NCBI GenBank assembly: GCA_900100475.1
Contig: FMTU01000001.1
Location: 496,001-560,000 of the forward strand
Reading direction: 5' to 3'
Source of the DNA: Sphingobium faniae
GTDB taxonomy: Bacteria > Pseudomonadota > Alphaproteobacteria > Sphingomonadales > Sphingomonadaceae
DNA: 64,000 nucleotides
Made by a program: the position numbers and the translations under genes. Of the stretch, positions 18,451-27,503 are shown in pieces. Under the pieces are notes generated by a model. The model was given only the letters and a program-made list of their open reading frames with translations. It was not told the DNA's origin and did not search any database. Each line of letters begins with the position of its first letter. Within the stretch, counting starts at the first letter, position 1.

Positions 18451-18477
18451 AAAAAGGGGCCGGAAAACCGGCCCCTT
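18451..18477 (-). terminator. intrinsic terminator after rpsI
   Basis: On the minus strand, AAGGGGCCGG-TTTT-CCGGCCCCTT is followed by TTT, a perfect 10-bp stem with a tetraloop, 25 bases after the rpsI stop. It ends the rplM-rpsI operon. Confidence 0.9.
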
Positions 18478-18501
18478 CCGATAGATGCTGTGACGAACCG
18501 C

Positions 18502-19038
18502 TTAGCGCTTCGAGAACTGGAAGCTGCGGCGAGCCTTGGCGCGGCCGTACTTCTTACGCTCGACGACGCGGCTGTCGCGGGTCAGGAAGCCTTCGGCCTT
18601 GACCGCGCTGCGGAGCGCCGGCTCATATTTGCTGAGCGCCTGGGCGATGCCGTGCTTGACCGCGCCGGCCTGACCCGACAGGCCGCCGCCCTTGACGGTC
18701 GCGATCACGTCATACTGACCTTCGCGGTCGGTGACGCCGAAGGGCTGATTGATGACGAGGCGCAGCGTGGGGCGGGCGAAATAGATTTCCTGATCGCGGC
18801 CGTTAACCGTGATCTTGCCGGTGCCGGGCTTCACCCAGACGCGGGCGACGGCATCCTTGCGGCGGCCGGTCGCATAGGCGCGACCGAGGCTGTCGATTTC
18901 CTGCTCACGCAGCGGCGCGGCAGGCTGAACCGGCACGATGGGCGCTTCGGCTTCAGCGGAAACCGCAGGCGCTTCGGTGGCGGGCGCGTTGGTGGTCAGC
19001 GACGCGAGGTCGGACAGGGACTGACGGTTATCGGACAT
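18502..19038 (-). CDS. rpsI: 30S ribosomal protein S9
   Basis: A 178-residue protein. The conserved S9 domain occupies the last about 130 residues ([36 protein letters not shown]) and ends in the typical basic tail [11 protein letters not shown], whose final Lys-Arg reaches the P-site tRNA. An N-terminal Ala/Glu-rich extension of about 45 residues precedes the domain, as in several alphaproteobacteria. The start overlaps the rplM stop (TAATG). Confidence 0.97.
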   Translation of the reverse strand: MSDNRQSLSDLASLTTNAPATEAPAVSAEAEAPIVPVQPAAPLREQEIDSLGRAYATGRRKDAVARVWVKPGTGKITVNGRDQEIYFARPTLRLVINQPFGVTDREGQYDVIATVKGGGLSGQAGAVKHGIAQALSKYEPALRSAVKAEGFLTRDSRVVERKKYGRAKARRSFQFSKR

Positions 19039-19517
19039 TATGCACCCACCTTGTTCTTGCGGTTGCGCGACGCGAAATCGAGCACTTCGGGGTTCTGCGC
19101 TTCGTGCGGATGCTCCGCGCCAGCGAAGACGCGCAGGTTCCGCATCTGCTGCCGACCGAGCGGACCGCGGGGGATCATACGCTCGATGGCCTTTTCCAGC
19201 ACGCGCTCAGGGAAACGGCCTTCCAGAACCTTCTGGGGGGTGGTTTCCTTGATGCCGCCGGCATAGCCGGTGTGCTTGTAGTAAATCTTGTCGGTCAGCT
19301 TGCGGCCGGTGAACTTCACCTTTTCCGCGTTGATGATGATGACATTGTCACCGCAATCGACGTGGGGGGTGAAGCTCGGCTTGTGCTTGCCGCGCAGGAT
19401 ATTCGCCACGGTCGAAGCGAGACGGCCGACGACGAGACCTTCCGCGTCGATCAGTATCCACTTCTTTTCGACCGTTGCCGGGGTCGCCGGCTTGGTGGTC
19501 TTCATCAGCGCCTTCAT
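19038..19517 (-). CDS. rplM: 50S ribosomal protein L13
   Basis: A 159-residue large-subunit protein with the L13 signatures [34 protein letters not shown] and [19 protein letters not shown]. It is first in the usual rplM-rpsI operon. A GGAG ribosome site lies nine bases before the ATG. A short N-terminal extension ([14 protein letters not shown]) precedes the conserved start, and an internal ATG five codons in is also possible. Confidence 0.97.
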   Translation of the reverse strand: MKALMKTTKPATPATVEKKWILIDAEGLVVGRLASTVANILRGKHKPSFTPHVDCGDNVIIINAEKVKFTGRKLTDKIYYKHTGYAGGIKETTPQKVLEGRFPERVLEKAIERMIPRGPLGRQQMRNLRVFAGAEHPHEAQNPEVLDFASRNRKNKVGA

Positions 19518-19579
19518 GGTGCCAATCTCCAGGAATGAAAAATAGGCCGAACGCCTTTTTGACGGTCGGAAGATGCGCG

Positions 19580-19608
19580 CTCATGACGGGTGGAGGGACG
19601 GAAGTCAA
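19580..19608 (-). promoter_or_regulatory. probable rplM promoter
   Basis: Read on the minus strand, TTGACT and CATGAG are separated by 17 bases, placing transcription about 55-60 bases before the rplM start. The -35 matches the sigma-70 consensus well; the -10 is weak, as in many sphingomonad promoters. Two GAATC sites (CcrM class) lie just upstream of the -35. Confidence 0.5.
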
Positions 19609-19821
19609 GAGATTCGGCGGGATTCGAGACGGGTAAAATAATACCTTCACAGGTCGCCCCCACCCGTTGGAGCGGATTTGAGAGATTGGTCCAAGGAAGT
19701 CTGTCCGGGCCGACGGGCGCCAGAGGACTCCTTTCTCATCGGCCGTGTGAACGACGCTATCGACGGCGTTGATCGCGAAAAACGGATCGCGTCCCGGTCC
19801 GCTCCTCCCGACCCGGAGCGG

Positions 19822-19850
19822 CAGGCGATCTGATGGCATCAGATCGCCTG
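19822..19850. repeat. perfect 29-base palindrome
   Basis: CAGGCGATCTGATG and CATCAGATCGCCTG are exact inverted arms around a single G. The GATCTGAT/ATCAGATC core is shared with the inner hairpin of the element at 7859-7903, marking both as members of one intergenic repeat group. Confidence 0.65.
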
Positions 19851-19860
19851 GAAATCGCCC

Positions 19861-19899
19861 TAGAGTCGTTCCGGTTCTGATTGAACCGAAACGTCTCTA
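19861..19899. repeat. TAGAG/CTCTA-framed hairpin element
   Basis: TAGAG and CTCTA bound a 39-base element with inner pairing CGTT..CGGTTC-TGATT-GAACCG..AACG. Layout and length match the 7859-7903 element although the inner stem sequence differs. Confidence 0.6.
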
Positions 19900-19917
19900 A
19901 ATTATCCTTTGATTGCC

Positions 19918-19961
19918 GTGATTTCCGAGTCGCCAGATGATTCCATCTGGCTCAAAATCAC
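19918..19961. repeat. nested hairpin abutting the SnoaL gene stop
   Basis: Outer arms GTGATTT/AAATCAC enclose a perfect GCCAGATG-ATTC-CATCTGGC stem. The element ends in CTCTAG, whose CTA is the minus-strand stop codon of the SnoaL-like gene. It could act as that gene's transcript end. Confidence 0.6.
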
Positions 19962-19962
19962 T

Positions 19963-20634
19963 CTAGCTGAAATATTGGTAGGATTCGTCGCCGCGGTCGT
20001 GCTTGCCGGGCCGTTTGGCGAAGGCCGGCCATTGCGTGTTGTCATAGCGGATCTGGCCGAATATTTCCCCGATATAGCGGCGATGCTGGATCGCCCATCG
20101 CCCGTCCTTCAGGGTCCAGCGGTCGATATAACGGCCGCGATAGATGTTCTCGACCACCGTGCCATCTTCCAGCGGATGATCGCGAATGACCGAATCGCCA
20201 TACCCCTCGCTCACCGCGCGGTCGCCATTGACCTCCATATAGACATTGACGATGCGATGATGCGTGTGCGCCTTGGAATCGACCAGCGTCTGACCGCTGT
20301 CGAGAGGCATGGAATAAGACCCGATGGGGTGGTCGAGATATTGCGCGGTCGCATCGGCGTGCCAGATCGTGTCCTGCAACGCCCGATCGCTGCGGTCCAT
20401 CGCCCGGCAATAGCGCGCCAGCCCGTCCAGAATGGCCATGCGCGCCACCAGTTCATGCTGCGTGCCGCTGACGCTGATGCCCCGCTGGGGCTGCCCTGCC
20501 GATGCCGCCGTCGCGGCGCGCGCGCCGCCCGATGACAGCGCCCCCATGCCGACGACGCCTGCAACCAGCGCCAGAAAGCCGCGGCGTTGCGGCTGCGCCG
20601 CGTCCAGCCATTCGCGATCCTGTTCTTCGATCAT
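19963..20634 (-). CDS. exported SnoaL/NTF2-like protein
   Basis: A 223-residue protein. The N-terminus has a twin-arginine-like signal (RRGFLALVAGVVGMGAL, then an Ala-rich cleavage region), so it is probably exported folded to the periplasm. The rest (about 55-215) is a SnoaL-like NTF2-fold domain: ILDGLARYCRAMDRSD, HHRIVNVYMEVNGDRA, YIDRWTLKDGRWAIQHRRY. Related soluble proteins act as dehydratases, isomerases or hydrolases on polyketide, steroid or aromatic substrates. The catalytic residues cannot be named here. The start at 20634 has a GGGAGAG site six bases upstream. It is the last gene of the catabolic block. Confidence 0.8.
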   Translation of the reverse strand: MIEEQDREWLDAAQPQRRGFLALVAGVVGMGALSSGGARAATAASAGQPQRGISVSGTQHELVARMAILDGLARYCRAMDRSDRALQDTIWHADATAQYLDHPIGSYSMPLDSGQTLVDSKAHTHHRIVNVYMEVNGDRAVSEGYGDSVIRDHPLEDGTVVENIYRGRYIDRWTLKDGRWAIQHRRYIGEIFGQIRYDNTQWPAFAKRPGKHDRGDESYQYFS

Positions 20635-20657
20635 GTCATTCTCTCCCAAAATATCGT

Positions 20658-21638
20658 TCAACGGAATGCAGGCAGGACGTCGCGTGCAAAATATTCGATC
20701 TGTTCGACATAGATGTCGGCATTGGGCATCAGCAGCCCAAGCGACACATGCTCCACGCCGAGCGCTTCATAGGCCTTGAGCGCGGCAATGGCCTCGTCGG
20801 GGCTCATCAACGGCTTGCTGCCGGGGCGCGCGCCCGGCGTCGCCATCCGGATGTGATTGGGCAGGGAAACGGCGACGGGCGGCAGGTCCGTGCGTCCCAT
20901 CTCCACCGCTGTTTTTTCTAGCAGGGCCATGCCCTTCGCCAACCCCTCCGCGTCCGCCGCATTGGGGAGCCAGCCGTCGCCCAGCTCGATCGCGCGGCGG
21001 ATCGCGCGCGGGCCGTTGCCCCCTGTGTAGAAGGGCGGCGCGGGAGACTGAACGGGTCTGATCAGTGTCCGCAACGGCCCGAAGGAGACGAACTCGCCGT
21101 CGAACGTCGCTTCCTCCGACGCCAGTATCGCGCGGATGGCGCGCAGATATTCGTCATGCATCCGGCCGCGCTGGGCATAGTCCAGCCCCAGCGCCTTCGA
21201 TTCCGCCGGGACATGGCCGGTGCCGGTGCCGATCATCAGCCTGCCGTTCGACAATTGGTCGATCGTGCCGATCATCTTCGCCTGCACGATGGGATTGCGA
21301 TAGGGCAGCACGAGTATGTCGCTGGCCAGCGTGACCCTTTTGGTGATCCCGGCGAGGAACGCCCAGACCGGATAGGGATCAAGCCACCAGTCGTCGCCCG
21401 CATAATAGTCGAACAGGCTGGTGGGCCTGGCCGGCGCCTGCGCGGCTTGCGCGCCCGCCTTCAGGAAATGGCTCGTCCCGCCGACAGCCGTTTCGTCAGC
21501 GGTCCCCATCGGCGCGACGAGATGATCCTGCACCCAGACGGAATCGAAGCCCAGTCCGTCGGCCGCCTCCGCGATGCGGCGAACCTCGGCGGCGCGGCAC
21601 CAGCGGCGATAGCAGGGGATGCGGATGCCGATCTTCAT
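20658..21638 (-). CDS. luciferase-like (LLM class) flavin/F420 oxidoreductase
   Basis: A 326-residue TIM-barrel oxidoreductase of the bacterial luciferase-like superfamily, resembling the TIGR03619 F420-type subgroup: RIAEAADGLGFDSVWVQDH, TLASDILVLPYRNPIVQAK, GRLMIGTGTGH, PPFYTGGNGPRAIRRA. It would use FMNH2 or F420H2 to oxidise or reduce a small organic substrate; the cofactor is unproven. Its ATG overlaps the stop of the upstream quinoprotein gene (ATGA), so the two are translationally coupled and probably act in one pathway. Confidence 0.87.
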   Translation of the reverse strand: MKIGIRIPCYRRWCRAAEVRRIAEAADGLGFDSVWVQDHLVAPMGTADETAVGGTSHFLKAGAQAAQAPARPTSLFDYYAGDDWWLDPYPVWAFLAGITKRVTLASDILVLPYRNPIVQAKMIGTIDQLSNGRLMIGTGTGHVPAESKALGLDYAQRGRMHDEYLRAIRAILASEEATFDGEFVSFGPLRTLIRPVQSPAPPFYTGGNGPRAIRRAIELGDGWLPNAADAEGLAKGMALLEKTAVEMGRTDLPPVAVSLPNHIRMATPGARPGSKPLMSPDEAIAALKAYEALGVEHVSLGLLMPNADIYVEQIEYFARDVLPAFR

Positions 21639-23545
21639 TTCGCGGCTCCTTTGCCGTCGACCTCGAAGACCAGCAGGGCGTTGCCCGGCGCCTGCACGGC
21701 ATAGCCATAGCCCGACGAGACGAACAGCAGCCCATCCTTCATCACCGGGCCAGCACCGCCGCCAAAGGCCCCGCCCTTCGCGGTATCGCCGTTGACCGTC
21801 ATCACGGGCGCTGTCGTATCATATTGCCAGATCACCTTGCCGGTCGCGCCGCCATGCACACGCAGCAGCCCTTCCATAGAGCCATTGAGGACATAGCCCG
21901 GCCCGGCCGTGACGGACCCCGACGTGCCGGGATGGCAGAGCGGCTTGCCCCCGCAGGTGTCGGCGATGGGATGTTCCCACAGATACTCGCCGGTGCGGGC
22001 ATCGAGGGCGTAGATGCCGGGGCGCGGATCGCCGGGATATTTCACCCCGACGTCGGTGTCCGCGACCGGGACATAGACCCGTTCGCCTTCCGCCGCGAGG
22101 CTGAAGTGGATGCCGCCGAGCAGCCCCCCTCGCCCCACCTGCCGCTTCCATTGCAGGCGCCCGTCATCCGGGCTGATGCCGAACACCCAGCCCGACTTCT
22201 GGCCCGCGACCAGAATCTGCGAGCCGTCCTTGAGCGTCACCAGCACCGGCGGCGCGGCGAAATCAAAATCCGGGCCGGGTTTCTTCGGGCAATTGGCGTT
22301 GGCGCTGGTCCCGCAGGACATGTTCCAGGCATCGCCCGCCAGCCCCTGGAAATGCCATTTGCGCTTGCCTGTCTTCAGGTCGACGGCGATGATCGCATCG
22401 CTCGTTTCCGTCGCCGGGTCGGAATAATTCTCGCCCGTGCCGAAGTAGAGCGATCCACGCTTCGCATCGACCGTCGGCGTGTTCCAGACAGGCGCGCCGG
22501 ACGGCCCGAAAATCTCTGTTCCGGCAGAGTTATGCCCCTGGGAAACAGGCGTGCCCACCGTGAAGCTTTTCCAGACCTGGCGGCCGGTCCGCGCATCATA
22601 GGCGACGACCTGCCCGCGGAACGTGCAGCAGCCATAAGCCGGATTGCCCGCCGCTGCGATCTCGCCGCTGGAAACGGGCACATAAACCATGCCATCATGA
22701 TAGGCCGCCGCCGCCGTGATCTTGGCCGAGCCATGCTCCTCGGGCCGGGCGCTCCACAGCAGCTTGCCGTCGCGGGCGTCGAGCGCATAGACCTTGCCGA
22801 TGCCGTCCCCGAAGATCGCAATGGGCTGCGCGTTGCGGTCGCCCTTGTTCCACGGCGTCACCAGAATGCCTGTCTGCACCTCGCCCGACGCAGCGAAGGT
22901 CCAGCGCACGCAACCCGTTTCGCGATCCAGCGCATAGACCCGGCCGTCATGGCTGCCCATGATCGCCGAACCACCCACCAGCGCGGGCTGCGAGCGCACG
23001 CGGCTGGCATTGGGAAAGCCAAAGGCCCATTTGAGCTTGAGCCGGGGAATATCGTCCTTCGAAATGCCGCCCTGCGCCGCCGGGATGAAACGGTTATTGC
23101 CAGGCTGTTGCCCCCAGATCGCGCCTTCGCTGCCGTCATCGAGGTCAAAGCGCGCATGGCTGGCTTCGCACTGCCTGAGCGCGGTCGCCTTGGCATCGCC
23201 GAACTTGCGCGGCGAGGTGAGATAGTTGGCGACCGCGATCCGCTGATCATCGCTGAGCGTTTCGCCGATGTCGCGCATCACGCCGGTCCGGAGCGTCTGG
23301 ACGATCGCTTCGGGCAGCATCGCGCCCAGCATCCGCGTCAGCGGCGCCTTGGGCACGGACCCGTCGTGGCAACCCAGGCAGGTTTCACGATAGATCGCCG
23401 CGCCCGGCATCGCTTCACGCGCGCGCTCGGCGGCAAGGAAAGCCTCATTGAGCGCCTTGCCGCTTTTCTCATCATCCGCCGCATTCAGCGCCGCTGCTGA
23501 AAACAGGACGGCGGCCGCAGCCAGAAGCGTGGTGCCGAGTTTCAT
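21635..23545 (-). CDS. periplasmic quinohaemoprotein (PQQ) dehydrogenase
   Basis: A 636-residue secreted enzyme. After a signal peptide (1-23), a cytochrome c domain carries the haem motif CLGCH (56-60). A PQQ-type eight-bladed propeller follows, with repeated W-motif segments (YALDRETGCVRWTF, YALDARDGKLLWSA, YDARTGRQVWKS, LDARTGEYLWEH) and the vicinal disulfide CC in AYGCCTFRG. The haem domain is N-terminal, as in polyvinyl-alcohol-dehydrogenase-like quinohaemoproteins, rather than C-terminal as in type II alcohol dehydrogenases. It probably oxidises an alcohol in the periplasm and passes electrons to the respiratory chain. The substrate is unknown. Confidence 0.87.
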   Translation of the reverse strand: MKLGTTLLAAAAVLFSAAALNAADDEKSGKALNEAFLAAERAREAMPGAAIYRETCLGCHDGSVPKAPLTRMLGAMLPEAIVQTLRTGVMRDIGETLSDDQRIAVANYLTSPRKFGDAKATALRQCEASHARFDLDDGSEGAIWGQQPGNNRFIPAAQGGISKDDIPRLKLKWAFGFPNASRVRSQPALVGGSAIMGSHDGRVYALDRETGCVRWTFAASGEVQTGILVTPWNKGDRNAQPIAIFGDGIGKVYALDARDGKLLWSARPEEHGSAKITAAAAYHDGMVYVPVSSGEIAAAGNPAYGCCTFRGQVVAYDARTGRQVWKSFTVGTPVSQGHNSAGTEIFGPSGAPVWNTPTVDAKRGSLYFGTGENYSDPATETSDAIIAVDLKTGKRKWHFQGLAGDAWNMSCGTSANANCPKKPGPDFDFAAPPVLVTLKDGSQILVAGQKSGWVFGISPDDGRLQWKRQVGRGGLLGGIHFSLAAEGERVYVPVADTDVGVKYPGDPRPGIYALDARTGEYLWEHPIADTCGGKPLCHPGTSGSVTAGPGYVLNGSMEGLLRVHGGATGKVIWQYDTTAPVMTVNGDTAKGGAFGGGAGPVMKDGLLFVSSGYGYAVQAPGNALLVFEVDGKGAAK

Positions 23546-23584
23546 GTCCCTATCCTCTCCCGCCAGTGCTTCATCCGTTCACAC

Positions 23585-25078
23585 TCATGCCGTGCGGTAG
23601 CGGATGGCCTTGGCGTAACTATATTCGTGAAGCCCATCGATGCCGTATTCCCGGCCGAAGCCGGACCGCTTGATCCCGCCAAAGGGGGCATGGATACTGA
23701 AATTTCCTGGCCCGCCATTGATGCTGACGCCGCCTGAGCGCACGGCGCGGGCGATGCGGAAGGCGCGGCCCATATCGCGCGTCCAGACCGTGCCGTTCAG
23801 GCCATAATCGCTGTCATTGGCGATGCGGACCGCGTCCTCGTCGCTGTCCACGCCAATCACGACGGCAACCGGCCCGAAAATTTCCTCACGCGCGATGCGG
23901 CTGTCATTGTCCAGCCCGTCAAACGCCGTCGGTTCGTAGAAATAACCGCTTTTCAGAGCTTCGGGCCGCCGCCCGCCAAACAGCATCCGGCCGCCGTCAT
24001 CGCGCGCCATTTCGACATAGCGCTCCACCTTGTCGCGCTGGCTGGCGCGGATGAGCGGCCCCATGGCGACGCCGGGCTGGTTCCCCGGCCCGATGACAAC
24101 CTGAGCGGCCAGCCGGCCGAGCCGTTCGATATAATCGGCCTTCACCGCATTGTGGACGATGTGCCGCGTGGTGAGGCCACAGGCCTGCCCGGCATGCATC
24201 GTCATGCTGCGCAGGCCCGCCATGGCCGCCAGATCGAGATCCGCGTCGGGACAGACGATCATCGCCGACTTGCCGCCCAGTTCGAGCACCAGGCGCTTCA
24301 GCGTCGGCGCGGCCTGCGCCTGTATCTGCGCGCCGACGCTGTCGGAGCCGGTGAAGCTCACCATGTCCACGCCCGCATGGGCCGTGAGGCTGTTGCCGAC
24401 GTCGATGCCGCCGGTCACGACATTGAACACACCGGGCGGCAATTGCGCGGCGGCGGCGGCTTCCGCCAGCAGGAACGCCTCCAGTGGCGTGAAGGGCGAA
24501 GGCTTGAGCAGGACGCAATTGCCCATCACCAGCGCCTGGATGCTCTTCACCAGCCCCATGAGCAGCGGGAAATTATAGGGCGTGATGACCGAGACGACGC
24601 CGACCGGCTCACGCAGCACCAAGCCGCCGCCGACATTGGCCGTGCCATCGGGCAGCGGCACGGTTTCCAGCGGGAGGGTGCGGTCGAGATCGGTGCGGGC
24701 AAGGTCCAGCACCGCCCGGCCGACCGCGACGGCCGTGTCATAGGCCACCGCCCTGGCGAGCGGGCGGGCCACGCCGGTCTCGCCGATGATGACGCGGATG
24801 ATGTCTTCCTCCCGATCGGCAAGCCACTGCACGAAGGGCGCGAGCCGCTCCGCCCGCTCCGCCGTGGAAAGGGTCGGCCAGGGACCATGGTCGAAGGCAT
24901 GGCGCGCCGCTGCGATCGCGGCCTCGGCATCGGCCACGCCGCCGACCGGCGCGTGGCCGATCCCTTGTTCGGTGGCCGGGTCGATCACCGGATTGAACGC
25001 CGGGGCTACGGGCGCAACCCATTCCCCGCCGATGAACAGCCGGTCATAATGACAGAAAGGGGCTTTATCCTGTTGCAC
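23585..25078 (-). CDS. NAD(P)-dependent aldehyde dehydrogenase
   Basis: A 497-residue ALDH-superfamily enzyme with all landmarks: SVITPYNFPLLMGLVKS (substrate and cofactor site), FTGSDSVGAQI (Rossmann G-x4-G), general base Glu in LELGGKSAMI, nucleophile Cys in HAGQACGLTTR, and EEIFGPVAVVI. It oxidises an aldehyde to the acid, plausibly the product of the adjacent quinoprotein alcohol dehydrogenase. It is cytoplasmic and has no signal peptide. It lies in the same minus-strand run between the quinoprotein and the CoA-transferase. Confidence 0.93.
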   Translation of the reverse strand: MQQDKAPFCHYDRLFIGGEWVAPVAPAFNPVIDPATEQGIGHAPVGGVADAEAAIAAARHAFDHGPWPTLSTAERAERLAPFVQWLADREEDIIRVIIGETGVARPLARAVAYDTAVAVGRAVLDLARTDLDRTLPLETVPLPDGTANVGGGLVLREPVGVVSVITPYNFPLLMGLVKSIQALVMGNCVLLKPSPFTPLEAFLLAEAAAAAQLPPGVFNVVTGGIDVGNSLTAHAGVDMVSFTGSDSVGAQIQAQAAPTLKRLVLELGGKSAMIVCPDADLDLAAMAGLRSMTMHAGQACGLTTRHIVHNAVKADYIERLGRLAAQVVIGPGNQPGVAMGPLIRASQRDKVERYVEMARDDGGRMLFGGRRPEALKSGYFYEPTAFDGLDNDSRIAREEIFGPVAVVIGVDSDEDAVRIANDSDYGLNGTVWTRDMGRAFRIARAVRSGGVSINGGPGNFSIHAPFGGIKRSGFGREYGIDGLHEYSYAKAIRYRTA

Positions 25079-25133
25079 AATCTGCTCCTCTTGCCCTTCG
25101 GCGCGAACCCGAGCGGCCTCTTGTCCGCGATCT

Positions 25134-27503
25134 TCAGCCTGCCAGTTTTACCGCGCCGTCCGCGACCAGCGCGGTGATATCCTGCGGGCCGTAGCCAAGC
25201 TCGATGAGAATTTCGGCCGTGTGTTCGCCCAGCCGGGGGGCTGGCCCGCGCCGCCTGCCGGGCGTTCCGGACAAATGGGTGAGAAAGCCGATCTGCCGGA
25301 CATGGCCATGGATCGACTGCGGATAATCGAAGACCCGGCCGCTTTTCATGGCCCAGTCGGCATGGAAGAAGTCGATGAGCCAGGGCTTGTCGACCGGGAT
25401 TTCGCACGGCGCGCCTGCTCCGTCGAGGCGGGCAAAGGCTTCGGCGGAGGAAAGTCCGGCGAAGAAGGGCGTGAGCCGGTCGGCCAGTTCACGGTCATGC
25501 CCCTGGCGTGCCGGGGCGCTGGCGAAGCGCGGATCGGCCGCCAGCTCCCCATCGCCCATCGCCGCCGCAAGCGCAGCGAAACGCCTGTCATCCGGGCAGC
25601 AGACGCTGATCCAGCCGTCGGCGGTGCGATAGAGCCGGTCGAGCGCGCTGAACCCCATCTGCTCCTTGTCGAGCCGCAGCCCCCACAGGATGCTGTTGTC
25701 CGCCGCAAGACAATGTTCCGAGGTGGTGAACAGGCTGGAATGGACCTGGGGGCATTCCAGATAATCGCCCTTCCCCGTGATGCCGCGCCGGTAGAGCGCC
25801 ATCAGCACGCCGACCGCGCCCAGAAAGCCGTTATTATAATCCTCATTGCCAAAGACGCTGGGAACAGGGGCGTTGCCTTCACCGGCCCCTTCGTAAAGCA
25901 GGCCGCAAAAACCGCTGATGAGCGGCGCGAAGCTCTTGAGCTTCGCCTTGGGACCGGATGAACCATAGCCGGGCAGATAGGCATAGACGAGGCGGGGATT
26001 GATCGCGGACAGCGCCTCATAGCCGATGCCCGCCTTGTCCGCCTTGCCCGGTCGCCAGTTGTGCATCACCACATCGGCGCTTTCCACCAGCTTGCGGAAA
26101 ATTTCGAGCCCGCGCTCCGTCTTGAGATTGAGCACCACGCCGCGCTTGCCGCGCTGACAGGCTTCGAACGGATCGGCGAGCGGACGCATCTGATCACCGC
26201 CCGGCGTTTCGACCTTGATCACATCGGCGCCCAGATCGGACATCAACCGGCCGGCATAGCCGCAGGCGAAGAAGGAACTGAGATCGAGAATGCGGATGCC
26301 GTCCAGCGCATGGGCAAGGGGGCGATCGCCTGCGCCATCGACCACGCGACGTGCGCGCTGCGACGGCGGGTCAAGAGAGTCGTTATCGGCGCCGATCGCA
26401 GGCGCCGGGCGCAGCGTCTGCGCGGCCGCATGGCGAAAACGGATTGCCGGGCCGGCCTGCTGGACCTCGCCATGTTCGGCATCGGGCAGGACGATGCGTT
26501 GCCCCATGGCTTCCACCTGGTCGTCGAGCAGAGCCTCGGCGGGCCGGAGCACAGGCAGCGTCGCAATATCATGGGCATAGAAGAGCGAGAGCCATTCCGC
26601 CCGCGACTTCTGGCGGAAGGCATCGTAAATCTCGACCCGAACCGCCTGATATTCATCATCCTCCAGCGGCACGGCCATTTCCGCGCCCTCTATCGCCTGG
26701 ATGCGGTCGCCAAAGCCGAGCAGGTCGGTCAGCGCCTTGAACGCGCCCGGTCCACCGCTGTGAACCTGAAGATATTCGCCGTCGCCGCACTGGAACAATC
26801 CGGTGATGAGGCGCGTCCGTCCGAAGGGCGTGCCCGTCGTCGACGGCTTTTCCGATCGCGCGATGTAGGACATGCCTGTTTCATGCCACCACCAGTTCAT
26901 GGGCGACTGGGCAAGGAAGGAATCGAGCAGCGATGCCTCTGCGGACTGCCCCGCTCCGGTCACGCCACGCGCTCGCAGCGCGGCCAGAACATCAATGACC
27001 GCAAGAAACGCCTGGCCATATTGCAGCGCCGGGTGCCCCAGATAGAAGGGCGCATCGGGGCGGTGCGGATTGCCCTTCTCGATCATCGCGCCAAGCCGCG
27101 CGGCGGCAAGGGATTCGCCATAGGGCCGGTCCGCAAATGGCGTATCCGCGCCATAGGCGGTGAGGAAACAGACGATGAGGCCCGGATTATTCCGCGCAAG
27201 GCTTTCCTGATCGAGTCCCTGCCGCGCGGCCTCCTGCGGCGTGAGCGAAAGCAGCAGCACATCCGCGCCGCCGATCAGCCTCCTGATCCGGGGCAGGTCG
27301 GCCTCGCTTTCGATGTCCAGCTCGACGCTGCGTTTGCCCCGATCCCAGCCACGCCGCGCGGGTGAGTGAGCCAGCCAGTCGCCGCCCTCCGGCTCCAGCT
27401 TGACGACCTCAGCCCCATGATCGGCCAGCAGCAGCCCGGCGATGGCGCCGGACATGGTGCGGGATGCTTCGATCACCACGAGATTTTCGAGCGGACCAGC
27501 CAT
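25134..27503 (-). CDS. double-domain CaiB/BaiF family CoA-transferase
   Basis: A 789-residue fusion of two family III CoA-transferase domains (about 1-375 and about 395-780). Family III enzymes move CoA between carboxylic acids through an aspartyl intermediate. Aligning each half to the formyl-CoA transferase pattern, domain 2 has Asp555 (EDYNNGFLGAVG) at the catalytic position, whereas domain 1 has Gln161 (QYGQAFLAVIDV), so only the second half seems catalytic. A GGGAGG site precedes the ATG. The role is probably CoA activation of the acid produced by the neighbouring dehydrogenases. Substrate unknown. Confidence 0.9.
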   Translation of the reverse strand: MAGPLENLVVIEASRTMSGAIAGLLLADHGAEVVKLEPEGGDWLAHSPARRGWDRGKRSVELDIESEADLPRIRRLIGGADVLLLSLTPQEAARQGLDQESLARNNPGLIVCFLTAYGADTPFADRPYGESLAAARLGAMIEKGNPHRPDAPFYLGHPALQYGQAFLAVIDVLAALRARGVTGAGQSAEASLLDSFLAQSPMNWWWHETGMSYIARSEKPSTTGTPFGRTRLITGLFQCGDGEYLQVHSGGPGAFKALTDLLGFGDRIQAIEGAEMAVPLEDDEYQAVRVEIYDAFRQKSRAEWLSLFYAHDIATLPVLRPAEALLDDQVEAMGQRIVLPDAEHGEVQQAGPAIRFRHAAAQTLRPAPAIGADNDSLDPPSQRARRVVDGAGDRPLAHALDGIRILDLSSFFACGYAGRLMSDLGADVIKVETPGGDQMRPLADPFEACQRGKRGVVLNLKTERGLEIFRKLVESADVVMHNWRPGKADKAGIGYEALSAINPRLVYAYLPGYGSSGPKAKLKSFAPLISGFCGLLYEGAGEGNAPVPSVFGNEDYNNGFLGAVGVLMALYRRGITGKGDYLECPQVHSSLFTTSEHCLAADNSILWGLRLDKEQMGFSALDRLYRTADGWISVCCPDDRRFAALAAAMGDGELAADPRFASAPARQGHDRELADRLTPFFAGLSSAEAFARLDGAGAPCEIPVDKPWLIDFFHADWAMKSGRVFDYPQSIHGHVRQIGFLTHLSGTPGRRRGPAPRLGEHTAEILIELGYGPQDITALVADGAVKLAG

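Larger units (their letters stand above)
19518..19962. other. 445-base gap between rplM and SnoaL gene with hairpin elements
   Basis: There is no credible gene. The right half (19822-19962) is almost entirely inverted repeats. The middle (about 19630-19820) is moderately AT-richer and has a CCGCTCC/GGAGCGG hairpin near 19800, but no tRNA-like or riboswitch-like fold that I can recognise. The rplM promoter lies at the left end. Confidence 0.6.

Noticed and set aside
19610..19640. GGGATTCGAGAC resembling the T-arm of a tRNA
   Set aside because: No acceptor, anticodon or D-arm complementarity around it on either strand; it lies in the rplM upstream region.
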